Source of the DNA: Brevibacillus dissolubilis
GTDB taxonomy: Bacteria > Bacillota > Bacilli > Brevibacillales > Brevibacillaceae
Reading direction: 5' to 3'
Length of the DNA: 64,000 nt
Assembly: GCF_006170445.1 (NCBI RefSeq)
Contig: NZ_VCNA01000009.1
Span: 1 to 64,000 of the forward strand
The number at the start of each line of letters is the position of its first letter. The first letter of the stretch is position 1. The translations under genes were made by a program, and so were the position numbers. Below, one piece after another: positions 28,000 through 37,500 of the stretch. The notes below the pieces were generated by a model. It worked only from the letters and a program-made list of their open reading frames with translations, made no database searches and was not told where the DNA came from.

Positions 28000-28704
28000 C
28001 TATACCTCCAATAATGCTGCACTTGCCGCTTCCAGCAAGCTGAGAGCTTCTTTGATCCGCCAAGCCTCCCGGTTACGCGGGCCGACCGCGTTGGAGATCG
28101 AGCGGATTTCCAGAACCGGTACGCCAAACTCTTGAGCGGCTACTCCAACACCATAGCCCTCCATCGCTTCGGCTGCGACTCCGGGTACCCGCTTGATCAA
28201 CTCCTGTGCGGTTGCTGCGGTTCCCGTGACGGTAGAGAGTGTCAGGACAGGCCCGCTCGTCACCGGCAGTCCAGCCGCCGCTATTGCTGTTGTGACCCGC
28301 TTGACCAGCTTTGCGTCGACCGCGACACGTGCAGAACCGAAGCCCAGCTCGTCCAAGCCAGAAAAGCCCTCCGGTGTCTCCGCGCCCAGATCTGCTGCGA
28401 TGATCTCATCTGCCACAACCAGTGTGCAGACCTCTGCCCGTCCGGCAAAGCCCCCGGCAATTCCAGCGTTGACGACCAGATCATACTTGGCTTTTACCAA
28501 TGCTTTGGTGGTACTGACAGCTGCCTTTGCAGGGCCGACACCCGCGATCACCACGTCAATTCGATCGCTTCCCCGCCCGCCAAGACCGCGCAGCACAGCA
28601 TCCCGCTCACCTGCAACCGAGGTCATGACGAGAATTCGCTTGCCCGCTTCCTGCCGGGATGGATTTGCTGCTAGAGATGTTTCTTTGTTTCCATCAGGAT
28701 TCAC
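28000..28704 (-). CDS. mqnB: futalosine hydrolase
   Basis: A 234-residue nucleosidase releasing hypoxanthine from futalosine in menaquinone synthesis. It has the MTA/SAH-nucleosidase fold: RILVMTSVAGERDAV, VVIAGVGPAKAA, LVVNAGIAGGF, and the active-site AEAMEGYGVG with IRSISNAVGPR near the C-terminus. It starts at GTG with AAAGGAG 8 bases upstream. The stop abuts the mqnD start, so the two are coupled. The presence of mqnB indicates the classical rather than the 6-amino-6-deoxyfutalosine variant. Confidence 0.92.
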   Translation of the reverse strand: MNPDGNKETSLAANPSRQEAGKRILVMTSVAGERDAVLRGLGGRGSDRIDVVIAGVGPAKAAVSTTKALVKAKYDLVVNAGIAGGFAGRAEVCTLVVADEIIAADLGAETPEGFSGLDELGFGSARVAVDAKLVKRVTTAIAAAGLPVTSGPVLTLSTVTGTAATAQELIKRVPGVAAEAMEGYGVGVAAQEFGVPVLEIRSISNAVGPRNREAWRIKEALSLLEAASAALLEV

Positions 28705-28785
28705 GTGAAAGACTCCTTTTGTCTGCCTTTATTCAAACTTATCGCCAACTCTCCTTGATGTAAAGAGGTCGGGCACGTTCAAAGT

Positions 28786-29448
28786 TTATTCCTGAAGCCG
28801 TGAATGAAAATCCTCCACAGCCCGCTGCCAATTTCGCTGCATATGAGCCGCTGCGGCCTCTGCATCCCGTCGCTCAAACGCACGGATCATCTGCTCATGC
28901 TCCTCTATCGAGGTATGTGCAGGCACAACCGATTTGATGTAATAGAGACGGGTGCAATGCGCCTCCAGTGTCGACACCATCGAAGAAATATATGGATTAT
29001 CCGCGGTCTCGACAATCTTCTGGTGGAACTGTTCGTCCAGCTTCAGGGCCGCGAAGGAATATCCCTCTCTGACACATCTGGCGAAGCTTTCATTGATTTG
29101 ATACAAAAGCGCAATCGTCTCCCCCGTCATCACAGGTGTCGCCAGCTCAGCCGCCAATGACTGCAACGCCGACAGCGGCGCAAAAATCTTGGAGATATCC
29201 TCACTCCGAATCATCGTCACCCGTGTCTCTTTTCCCGGACGCATCTCGATAAACCCCTGTGCCTGCAAGGTCTGCAACGCTTCCCGGACAGGTGTCCTGC
29301 TGATTCCGAGAGCCTCAGCCAGCTTGCCGTCATTGAGCTTTTCGCCGGGTTGGAAGGTTCCATCTATGATCCATTCTTGGATTTGCTTGAACGCATGATC
29401 TCGCGCCGACACCCGCACATGTGCGGAATAGTTCGTAGGAATAGGCAT
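28786..29448 (-). CDS. GntR-family (FadR/FCD) transcriptional regulator
   Basis: A 220-residue regulator. The N-terminal winged helix-turn-helix reads FKQIQEWIIDGTFQPGEKLNDGKLAEALGISRTPVREAL; the C-terminal FCD helical domain binds a small carboxylate and often a metal (DEQFHQKIV and HEQMIRAFERRD supply Asp and His residues). It is divergent from an EamA transporter gene. Two copies of a TAATATATTGC-type palindrome lie between them, so it probably controls itself and the transporter. Confidence 0.9.
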   Translation of the reverse strand: MPIPTNYSAHVRVSARDHAFKQIQEWIIDGTFQPGEKLNDGKLAEALGISRTPVREALQTLQAQGFIEMRPGKETRVTMIRSEDISKIFAPLSALQSLAAELATPVMTGETIALLYQINESFARCVREGYSFAALKLDEQFHQKIVETADNPYISSMVSTLEAHCTRLYYIKSVVPAHTSIEEHEQMIRAFERRDAEAAAAHMQRNWQRAVEDFHSRLQE

Positions 29449-29524
29449 ATATATGTCCTCTCTTTTTCAACCGATAAATACCAGCAAGCGTGCCAATCGC
29501 TCACTCCTGCTTATTACCTCCAGT

Positions 29525-29536
29525 GTAATATATTGC
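29525..29536. promoter_or_regulatory. putative GntR operator 1
   Basis: GTAATATATTGC differs from operator 2 (GCAATATATTGC) by one base. It lies 77 bases upstream of the gntR start. Confidence 0.6.
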
Positions 29537-29579
29537 AGACCATTTGCAAGTGTGTTACGATGATTCCAAGCTCTAGAAC

Positions 29580-29591
29580 GCAATATATTGC
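29580..29591. promoter_or_regulatory. putative GntR operator 2
   Basis: GCAATATATTGC is a perfect 12-bp palindrome, 38 bases before the EamA start. It is centred 55 bp from operator 1, in the divergent promoter region. Confidence 0.65.
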
Positions 29592-29629
29592 ATACAAACA
29601 GAGAGAAACATACAGAGGAGTGGACAAGC

Positions 29630-30538
29630 ATGGCGAAATACCGGATCTGGCTGCTTTTGGTCGTGACCAACTTATTCTGGGCAGGCAATTATGTATTTGG
29701 TAAGTATGTAATCATGGAAGTATCTCCGCTCTGGATCACCTTCTCACGCTGGCTGTTGGCACTCTTTTTCTTATTTCCTATCGCTTATTTCGTGGAAAAG
29801 CCTGACTGGCAGAAGGCGGTCAAGTCCAACTGGCTCGCCCTGATCGGGATGGCCATACTGGGTGTGGCTGGATATAATCTGGTGCTGTATTCTGCACTCG
29901 AATATACCACTGCGACCAATGCAGCCTTGGTCAGCGCCCTAAATCCCGGCGTGATCGTACTGTTTTCCGTCTTTTTGCTCAAGGAGAACATCTCCCGCAT
30001 TCAAGTCACAGGGTTCATCGTCTCCCTGATCGGTGCCTTGGTCATCCTCACCCAAGGAAATATCGGAAAACTCATACAACTGGAGGTAAACAAAGGCGAC
30101 CTCCTGATGATCGCAGCCGTCTTGATGTGGACCTTCTACTCCATCATCGGGAAAAAGCTCACCATGCCCCCCATCACCGCGACCGCCGTCTCCTCCTTGT
30201 TCGGAACCGTCATACTAGCCCCGCTTGCGATTGCCCAGGGAATTGAGATCGAAAAGGTCACGATGCTTGGCGCATCCGGCATCCTCTATATGGCAATCTT
30301 TGCATCTGTCTGCTCCTTTGTGCTGTGGAATGTCTGCGTACGCGCAATCGGAGCAAGCCAAGCCGGGATCTTCCTGAATCTCATCCCGTTTTTCACCGCG
30401 ATTATCAGCGGGATTCTGGGTGAAAAGATTATGGTTGCACAGGTTATCGGCGGTGTGCTCGTCTTTTTCGGGGTGTACCTGACGACCGGGATGCTGAATC
30501 GGAAAAAGGATATTCTATCTTCTGTTAGCAAATCATAA
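29630..30538 (+). CDS. EamA-family (DMT superfamily) transporter
   Basis: A 302-residue inner-membrane protein with ten hydrophobic segments in two EamA repeats (WAGNYVFGKYVIMEVSPLWITFSRW in the first; LMWTFYSIIGKKL opening the second). Family members export amino acids, metabolites or drugs; the substrate is not predictable. ATG 29630 has GAGGAG with 9-base spacing; the frame extends to 29588 but without a site. It is divergent from the gntR-type regulator and downstream of operator 2. Confidence 0.88.
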   Translation: MAKYRIWLLLVVTNLFWAGNYVFGKYVIMEVSPLWITFSRWLLALFFLFPIAYFVEKPDWQKAVKSNWLALIGMAILGVAGYNLVLYSALEYTTATNAALVSALNPGVIVLFSVFLLKENISRIQVTGFIVSLIGALVILTQGNIGKLIQLEVNKGDLLMIAAVLMWTFYSIIGKKLTMPPITATAVSSLFGTVILAPLAIAQGIEIEKVTMLGASGILYMAIFASVCSFVLWNVCVRAIGASQAGIFLNLIPFFTAIISGILGEKIMVAQVIGGVLVFFGVYLTTGMLNRKKDILSSVSKS

Positions 30539-30576
30539 CCATACCTAAAGATTTTCTAACCAAAGGAGATGACCCC

Positions 30577-30873
30577 ATGATCATCATCCACGCTCACCTG
30601 ATCATCAAGCCGGATCAGCGTGAACAGTTCCTCACCCACGCCAGAGAGGTTACCAAACATTCCCGGGCCGAGTCGGGCAACATCAGCTACGGATTTTTTG
30701 AGTCTACGGAGTATGAGAACTCGTTCGTCGTCCTGGAAAAATGGGAAGACCAAGCAGCCATCGATTATCATGTGAAAACACCGCATTTTGTGGAGTTCAT
30801 GCAATCTGTACAAGAGCTGTTGGCTGAGCCGACACATCCGGAAATTTTTCATGTAACGCCGAAGCCATCCTAG
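30577..30873 (+). CDS. ABM-domain putative quinol monooxygenase (YgiN-like)
   Basis: A 98-residue single ABM domain (MIIIHAHLIIKPDQREQFL; SYGFFESTEYENSFVVLEKWED; HVKTPHFVEFM). Such dimeric ferredoxin-like proteins are cofactor-free monooxygenases or scavengers of reactive quinones and aldehydes. AAAGGAGATG precedes the ATG. It lies 38 bases after the EamA gene and shares its terminator, so the regulator, transporter and monooxygenase probably form one response unit. Confidence 0.82.
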   Translation: MIIIHAHLIIKPDQREQFLTHAREVTKHSRAESGNISYGFFESTEYENSFVVLEKWEDQAAIDYHVKTPHFVEFMQSVQELLAEPTHPEIFHVTPKPS

Positions 30874-30908
30874 AATTCTTCCTTCCAACTCGATGTCTGC
30901 CAATACCG

Positions 30909-30943
30909 AAAAGGGCCGTGACACTTACGTCACGGCCCTTTTA
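30909..30943 (+). terminator. strong intrinsic terminator
   Basis: A perfect 14-bp stem AAAAGGGCCGTGAC/GTCACGGCCCTTTT (30909-30922 with 30929-30942) ends the EamA-ABM unit. Confidence 0.85.
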
Positions 30944-31175
30944 CATGTAACAGAACCAGAACAAAATCACCTCTTCGGATTCTTGTCACGGATATCCTTA
31001 TTCTGGATCATAATTCCTCGGAATCAAAAATAGCAGGAATCCAACTGGTACAAATGAATCAAAATTGTAAAACTATTGAAATTACCACAAATTTACTATA
31101 ATATCGTAAAAGTGCGAACCAAAAATTACACTATTTGTAAACAAAAACATAGCCTATGAAATTGGAGGGAATGAA

Positions 31176-31553
31176 ATGAAACGAACCTTATCCGCACTTA
31201 TGTTAACCGCCCTATTCACGGTAGGAGTAGGCGTAGCCCATGCAGAAATGTCCGGTTTTGATTTGGACCCAGGGATGACCAGTGCTACCACCAGCCGGAT
31301 TACGATTCAAAACGGTGAAAATCTGTATGTCAGCATCTACATGTACTATAACAATAACACACCTCTTTCCTACACCATTTTCAAAGAGGGCGTTGCCTTC
31401 AGCTCTGGTACAGTGAGCACCACCACAAGAACGCTGGAGAGAGTCATCAGCCCTGCTCCTGGCGAATATTCCCTCCGCGTCTATTGCAATTCCAAATCCA
31501 ATCCTTATACGTCATGCAGTGCATACGGCGGGATTTCGGACGGATACAATTAA
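31176..31553 (+). CDS. small secreted protein of unknown function
   Basis: A 125-residue precursor. The signal peptide (MKRTLSALMLTALFTVGVGVAHA) gives a mature protein of about 102 residues, rich in Ser, Thr and Tyr, with two cysteines near the C-terminus (RVYCNSK...SCSAYGG) that could form a disulfide. GGAGGG lies 6 bases before the ATG. It is monocistronic behind an AT-rich promoter region (31030-31160). The beta-rich pattern may suit a small immunoglobulin-like or stress-exported protein; no family is recognised. Confidence 0.7.
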   Translation: MKRTLSALMLTALFTVGVGVAHAEMSGFDLDPGMTSATTSRITIQNGENLYVSIYMYYNNNTPLSYTIFKEGVAFSSGTVSTTTRTLERVISPAPGEYSLRVYCNSKSNPYTSCSAYGGISDGYN

Positions 31554-31574
31554 GTCACCGAGCTGACGATTTGA

Positions 31575-31624
31575 ATAGAACCTCCCCGCATTTCCTCTAG
31601 ATCGGAAGTCAGGGAGGTTCTATT
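31575..31624. terminator. bidirectional terminator
   Basis: ATAGAACCTCCC pairs with GGGAGGTTCTAT around 31575-31586 and 31612-31622. It separates the small secreted protein from the converging nitroreductase gene. Confidence 0.75.
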
Positions 31625-31641
31625 TGTTATGAGGTTCAGAG

Positions 31642-32391
31642 CTATCTTCGGTTAAATCCTTTTCCCTCCAAAAACTCCTTCATAAACATCCGCACCGGCT
31701 TGCTCAGCATGTTGGCCATCTGCCCTGTCCATGTATCGCGGCGTTTTCCGTTCGTCCGCTCTTCATAGTAGGAAGAGATCAGCTCGTTGTACTGCTGTAA
31801 TTGGCTTTCCAGCTGGGATTGGTCCTGCTGGTATGTATCCTCGTAGTAAATATGGTTGAACGGTAGGCGCGGCTTCAAGTCAGGATCTTGCGCCGGGTAG
31901 CCGACTGCGATGCCGAAGAGCGGAATCACACGTCTGGGTACCTTCAGCAGTTCGCACACTTCTGGCAGATTGTTCCGCAGACCGCCGATGTAGCAAGCCC
32001 CCAGCCCCATCGCTTCTGCTGCGACGACTGCATTTTGAGCGGCTAGGGATGCATCTACGACCGTCACCATGAACTTTTCGGTGCTTTCCAGGGAGGTCGA
32101 CAGATCTGCCTTTTCCATCTCCCCGATCAGCTCATGTCGGTGCAGATCAGCGCAAAACACGAAAAAATGCCCGTTGTGCGCCACATACGGTTGGTTGCCG
32201 GACAACTCAGCCAGCTTGTTTTTTAGCTCTTGATTCTTCACTCCGATGATCGAATAGGCTTGGATGAAGCTGGAGGTGGAAGCAGCTTGGGCGCACTCGA
32301 CGATGGTGCGGATCTGCTCTTCCGACAGTGGTCGGTCTTCGAACTGGCGGATGGAGCGGTGCTGCAGGATGGTTTCGATGGTTGGGTTCAT
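31642..32391 (-). CDS. nfrA: NADPH-dependent nitroreductase/FMN oxidoreductase (NfrA/NfsA-like)
   Basis: A 249-residue FMN enzyme reducing FMN, nitroaromatics or quinones with NADPH. Family motifs: HRSIRQFEDRPLSEEQI (FMN phosphate binding), AASTSSFIQAYSIIGV, GLGACYIGGLRN and FGIAVGYPA, plus the long C-terminal NfrA/NfsA arm (KPRLPFNHIYYEDTY). It is predicted cytosolic. The NfrA assignment is by length and motif; substrate preference is unknown. Confidence 0.87.
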   Translation of the reverse strand: MNPTIETILQHRSIRQFEDRPLSEEQIRTIVECAQAASTSSFIQAYSIIGVKNQELKNKLAELSGNQPYVAHNGHFFVFCADLHRHELIGEMEKADLSTSLESTEKFMVTVVDASLAAQNAVVAAEAMGLGACYIGGLRNNLPEVCELLKVPRRVIPLFGIAVGYPAQDPDLKPRLPFNHIYYEDTYQQDQSQLESQLQQYNELISSYYEERTNGKRRDTWTGQMANMLSKPVRMFMKEFLEGKGFNRR

Positions 32392-32462
32392 GTGGGTCCT
32401 CCGTGTCCGTGATCTGAGCAGCTTGCTATATGAGTATCTCGCCCGCTTGGATGAAGGTTATT

Positions 32463-32642
32463 CTAAGATTGTCTGCGGAGCAATTCATCTAGCTTTTGCT
32501 CAAGCCTCTGAAATTTTTTGTTGATTTGTTTATATGTTATATAACCCGTGATGGCTTTTCCAATAAAAAATAGGACGGCTGCGATGGCGATGAGTAAGTA
32601 GTCATGGGAGAGTTGGGCGAATAGGTGGTTGAGTTGGTTCAT
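32463..32642 (-). CDS. small single-span membrane protein with coiled-coil tail
   Basis: A 59-residue protein. It has one membrane helix (YLLIAIAAVLFFIGKAITGYIT) followed by a basic amphipathic helix (KKFQRLEQKLDELLRRQ). AGGGGA precedes the ATG at 32642; a reading from 32723 lacks a site. The topology is shared by small holin-like (BhlA/UviB) and regulatory membrane proteins, but sequence similarity is not evident. It lies upstream of nfrA on the same strand, 71 bases away. Confidence 0.6.
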   Translation of the reverse strand: MNQLNHLFAQLSHDYLLIAIAAVLFFIGKAITGYITYKQINKKFQRLEQKLDELLRRQS

Positions 32643-33034
32643 GAGGGTCCCCTGTTGTGTGAAGTGGTATAAAAATGCTGGATATCTTAGTAATGCCAAG
32701 GGGTGGGGAAAAAATACCTCCACTCAATTTCACTCATTGCAGCAGAAAAATGTACTGAGTAGCAAAAAAACCTCGAATAATCAGTATATCACGTAACTAC
32801 TGAGAGTCCTTCATATCGTGTTACAGACAGAGAGTCTAAAAAATAACACGGCACTTTACTTAATCGTTAAATCTGCCCTCGTTTATCCGTCCTTATTAGT
32901 AACAACGATAACACAAAAAAGCCAGGCATTTTCACCTGACCCTTTTGGATTAAGTCACCCTTCTTGGACCTTGAGCTGCAGCATTAAATCCATGAACTAA
33001 TTCATAAATTTGGTGCTGCAGCCTTGTGTATATA
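32643..33034. other. non-coding, AT-rich stretch
   Basis: I see no credible gene. Base composition drops here and stays low to about 38.5 kb. A weak hairpin near 32919-32946 (GCCAGG/CCTGAC with A and T runs) could be a degenerate terminator. Confidence 0.4.
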
Positions 33035-33298
33035 TTACCGTCCTACTAAATTCGCCCCACAAGGAACCAAGGACCCAAGAAGGATAACAACGTTAAGTGC
33101 CATATAGACCAACTCCCATTTCTTTGTGTAGGAAATCAGATTAGCAAGAGCAACCGAAACACATCCTGCATATGTGATCCCTACAAACCAATAGGAACCT
33201 GCTAATTTTGTGCCGAGGTCAACAATCAATTGGGCTAGTGGAGTTGCACCACAGACGGTAAATACCAAGGTAAATGTGGCATAATTATAAACCGCCAT
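33035..33298 (-). CDS. small hydrophobic hypothetical protein
   Basis: An 87-residue frame with three probable membrane segments (YATFTLVFTVCGATPLAQLI, FVGITYAGCVSVALANLI, LVYMALNVVILLGSLV) and a KKWE loop. There is no good ribosome binding site before the ATG. The hydrophobic periodicity supports coding; the missing site and isolated position are against it. The function is unknown. Confidence 0.4.
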   Translation of the reverse strand: MAVYNYATFTLVFTVCGATPLAQLIVDLGTKLAGSYWFVGITYAGCVSVALANLISYTKKWELVYMALNVVILLGSLVPCGANLVGR

Positions 33299-33406
33299 GA
33301 ACAGATTTGTAAAGTAAGCGTTTGGCTGTAAAATCTTATATTTATAAAATAAGAAACGCCCTGACTATTGGAAGCCAAGACGTTTGGAAATTAATAGAAT
33401 AACTTA

Positions 33407-34465
33407 CTATTGACTTTGATACTCTTCTCCCTTAAAGGAATAAATATTACCGTTAATTATTATGTCCCTCCACTGCCCCTTACCTTTTTCGGGATAAAGA
33501 CCTAATTCATGCTGATTACCTTTATCATCGATATCAAGATTTACTGGTCCAATGATTATTTCTTTCCCCAATTTGCCTTCTACAAATGGGAAAATCACTA
33601 GATAACTGTTCGATTGAGCACCTGTAAAGTACATGTGATGGATTGCAACAATTAACTCATTTATCCCATCATCATTGAGGTCTTCTTTTGCGACCGAGTA
33701 ATCAAAACCCTTTTCTTGTGTTTCATTTAATTCGTTTTGATAAAAGGCATTGAGTAAATTATGCTCTTGTTCATACTTCTCCGAATTAAAAGTAATCCAA
33801 TTGGCTTCTTGCTGTTTCGTTTTCTGGCTTTCATCTTGTCTAGGATCTGGTTGACTAGTTGTTGTGACTGCTACAATCTGGCTAACATCTGCTGTATCTT
33901 TTTCATCTGTCTGTGAGTAGCGGACTTGATAGTTAGATAAGACTAACGTAGCTTCACCCTCAGAACCCGGAGGGCCAAACTGCTGTTTCTCGTTTTCTTT
34001 CTTGAATGTTAATACAATACTATCAGAGCGTTGCATTTGTGGATTGTCAGATAGCTTCATACGAGGGAAACTTTCAGTTCGATCCACCTCAAAAAGGATC
34101 TTGCCACTCTGGGTCTCGCTCTCTAATGAATGATAGCGATAGGTTCCCTTCACTTTTATTTCCCCATCAAATTGAATCTTAGCCGCATCAACGTAACTAT
34201 CCGCATTCAGTGATGAAGCTGGGGCTGTTTCAACTGATGCAACGACAAGGGATGCGATTTGATCCCCTGCTTTAACGGTTCTTGGATCAAAATCATTGGC
34301 TTGTATTGTGTTAGAAGGTTGTGCGCTTTTAACTGGAGAATTTGCCGGTACTTTTTCAACTGGAGTACTCTTAACAGTTGGATTACTGGAACATGCTGAA
34401 AGGAACATCAGGCTCGATACAATAGTTATAGTAAGGAATGTAATGCTCGTATTTTTTTTTCTCAT
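33407..34465 (-). CDS. lipoprotein paired with the murein hydrolase gene (cassette 2)
   Basis: A 352-residue predicted lipoprotein. The lipobox is LMFLSACSS; a Ser/Pro/Thr linker and two domains follow. The last domain contains DLNDDGINELIVAI, a calcium-binding VCBS/FG-GAP-like loop. ATG 34465 has AAAGGGA 8 bases upstream; TTG 34471 is the alternative. It lies 46 bases after the 1150-residue hydrolase gene. Its position mirrors cassette 1, but the sequences do not obviously align beyond the lipobox and linker, as would be expected of rapidly diverging partner proteins. Its GC is low compared with the rest of the window. Confidence 0.75.
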   Translation of the reverse strand: MRKKNTSITFLTITIVSSLMFLSACSSNPTVKSTPVEKVPANSPVKSAQPSNTIQANDFDPRTVKAGDQIASLVVASVETAPASSLNADSYVDAAKIQFDGEIKVKGTYRYHSLESETQSGKILFEVDRTESFPRMKLSDNPQMQRSDSIVLTFKKENEKQQFGPPGSEGEATLVLSNYQVRYSQTDEKDTADVSQIVAVTTTSQPDPRQDESQKTKQQEANWITFNSEKYEQEHNLLNAFYQNELNETQEKGFDYSVAKEDLNDDGINELIVAIHHMYFTGAQSNSYLVIFPFVEGKLGKEIIIGPVNLDIDDKGNQHELGLYPEKGKGQWRDIIINGNIYSFKGEEYQSQ

Positions 34466-34517
34466 AATCAATGTCCCTTTCTAACTTAATACATGGAATC
34501 TTGCCAAATAAAATTAC

Positions 34518-37500
34518 TTATCGAATATAGGACATATGTAAGTGGTTATAGTGATCATCCATTTGGAAGATGTTAGCGTCAGGATGCTTTGCTTTCATTT
34601 TAGCAATTACATCTACATCCCCATGAATAATACCACCAAAACCATGCTTAACACCCAATTCAATCAACAATTCAAGTTCTTTTTTTGCAGGACTTCCTGG
34701 CGGATAACGTACTTCACCGTTACGATCCCGCGGTGCGTTTTCTGTATCCAGATCCACACCAAACCCAGTACCATGCCAGTCTGGATCATCTTTTCGCCAC
34801 GTACTAGTGACTACCAATTTCTTACCTGTTAACTGTTTATATTCGTTTGCAAAGTTAGTGAGTGCATCTAAACTTCCTTTTCGAATATAGAAGTTGCTAC
34901 TAACGCTTGTGGCAAGAATAATGTTTTCTGGCTTATTTTTTTTCAGATCAATTAGATAGGTGCTTGCTTCTTGCTCAGTAAGATGGTATTTCTTCTTGCC
35001 CTCCGTGCCAAAGACTGTTGGCTTATAGTCATAGTACTTGCCGGACTTTCCGGGCGGATTAGGCGGGTTATTCCCCAATTTACCTTCATCAGGATTATAT
35101 CCGAGTAGTTCTGTTAAGTCCAGATTCCCCATGTTTTTCATATACTTAGTGATTGGAGTACCATTACCGTCAACAGGTACACCATTTGCATCTTCATTAT
35201 AGTGTTTTTTACCCCCAAATAACTGATCTACACCGCCAGGTCCTAAAAGATGGGCACCTGCCAGCAATCCAGATGCAGTTACCGTAACCCCATGAATTTG
35301 TGTTCCGATCTTATCTGAATGCTTGGAGATATAACTCCAATACTTTTTATGGAATTCAACAATTGCGATTTCCTGTGCATTGGGATTATTTAAGAAATCA
35401 TCTAGGCTATTTACTCCAAGTTTTTGCGCTTTGTCTGTCCATCCACCAATATAATCGTTTTTGCTTGTTTTATCCCCTAGGTAGAATCCCGCTTCTACCA
35501 AGGCCAATTCACCCATTTGATATTTTCCAGCATATCCCAAACGGTTAACAACCTTATAATCACCACCACTTGATTCGTGATCTGCAAGTAATTTTAAGAA
35601 TTGTCCATAACCACCCTGCGGTTGATTTTCAACTGGAGGGTTCTTTAATATTTTTTGCAATTCTCCCATATACTTTTGAGCATCAATTATGGTAGCAGTG
35701 TCTTGATCAGCACCGACACCGTACTTCCATCCGTTTTTATATACCTGAAACTTAACAAAGTCTTCAAACGTTTTATAGTCACAAACAACCTTCTCTGTCT
35801 GCATATACTTTTCAAAAGCCTTGTAAGCATCATATGCAGCCTTGCGATTTCCTGATTCAATGCCTTCTAAAAATTGACGGGCAATTTTAGCACCTTCATT
35901 AATAAAATCTCTAGGTTGGTAATCTCCCTTTTCAAATCCTTTCGAATCCAGCAATCTGTTCATGCCTGACAATACATCCAGATAAGCGTTAGCTATTTTA
36001 CTATTTTTCTCTTTATAGAATGTTCCTGAAAAATCGCCTCTTGCCACTTTAAAGTACAATTCAGATACTTTGCGAGTTACAATTTGTTCCCAGCCTGCAT
36101 TACGACGCTTAGATATAGCAAGGTCAAAGGCATCAGAGATAACCTTATTACTGTCTGATTTCAAACTGTAAAACGCTCTTTGCATGGTATCCAATTTTTC
36201 TTTAAACTTGTCTACATCTCCTTCATTGGCATCATTTCGATACCAATCCTTTTCATTAAATTTAATACCGTTCGCGAATACCTGGAACTTAATGAAAGTA
36301 GAGAAATCGACCGTTTTATTACCAATCTTAATTTCCTTACCTTCATTTTGCTTTCGGAGCACCTCATAAGCAATTACACCGCTTGCCTGTTTGCCTCCAT
36401 TGTTTCCATTAACAAAATCTAGGGCTGCTTCAGTAGCCTGATTGTAATAATTACTCCATTCAAGTTCAACGTCTTTGAACCCTTTTGTGACTAGATCTTG
36501 CTTTAGTAGTTCAATACGGTCAAGCAATCCCCGAACTGCTCCATGTGTACGATCCGCAGTGGTATAAACCTTATCCTCCCCAGTAGCTACTTGCCACCAG
36601 AGATCCTTGAGATTTTTTATTATTTTATCCTGCTCTGCTTTGGACAAGTTGCTGTTAGAGACTTTGGCATCCCAAGCGGCCTTAAATTCCGCATGACTAT
36701 TATACAGCTTATCGTCTGTCTGAGTTTTTTGGTTTTTATTGGTAAACGTTATGGTTTTGTCATCTTTGTTCCAGTCTACAGCTAATCCGAGTGCTTCCCC
36801 AATGAAACGGGCCGGTATCATAAGACGATTGTCCTTCATTTCAGAAGACACATCAAAGCTCACTTTTTTTCCGTTTATGTATCCAAAATCGTCGCCTTCT
36901 TTGACGGTAACCTTGGTATTACCATGTGTAATGATAACGGTTGCTTTGCCTTTTTTATCGTATTCCACATCCATATTAGCCCCGATTGCGTCAGAAATGT
37001 CACGGAATGGGAGCATGGCTTGTCCATCTTCTACGTATGGTGTACGAGACAGAATAATTCTCGTTCCATTAACTACTACTCTTGCAGGAGCATTTATGTC
37101 TTTCTCCTCATCATCAACTTTTTTGGTGTTAATGACCACCGTCTTTGTGTCATCATTCCAATCTACATCTGCTCCGAAAACATTTTCTAGCATACGTGCT
37201 GGTAAAAATGAGTAGCCATCCTTGAGACTCATTGGTTCTTTTAGTTCTATTTCCTTTGACTTTCCATCTTGAATGACAGTTGCATACTTGCTATCCGCCT
37301 TCATTACTAGTTCTATTTCATCTGTGATAGCTGTAATGGTCTTGGTTTGTACATCATAAGTAACTTTAGCACCAAGATGTTCCAACACGGCTCGAAGTGG
37401 AAGCATTGCGTTCCCTTTTTCGGACATGTATCCGTTCTTCTGTAAATCGAGCTCTTCTCCATCGATTTCCACTCTAATATTGAAGTTGATTTCTCCCTGG

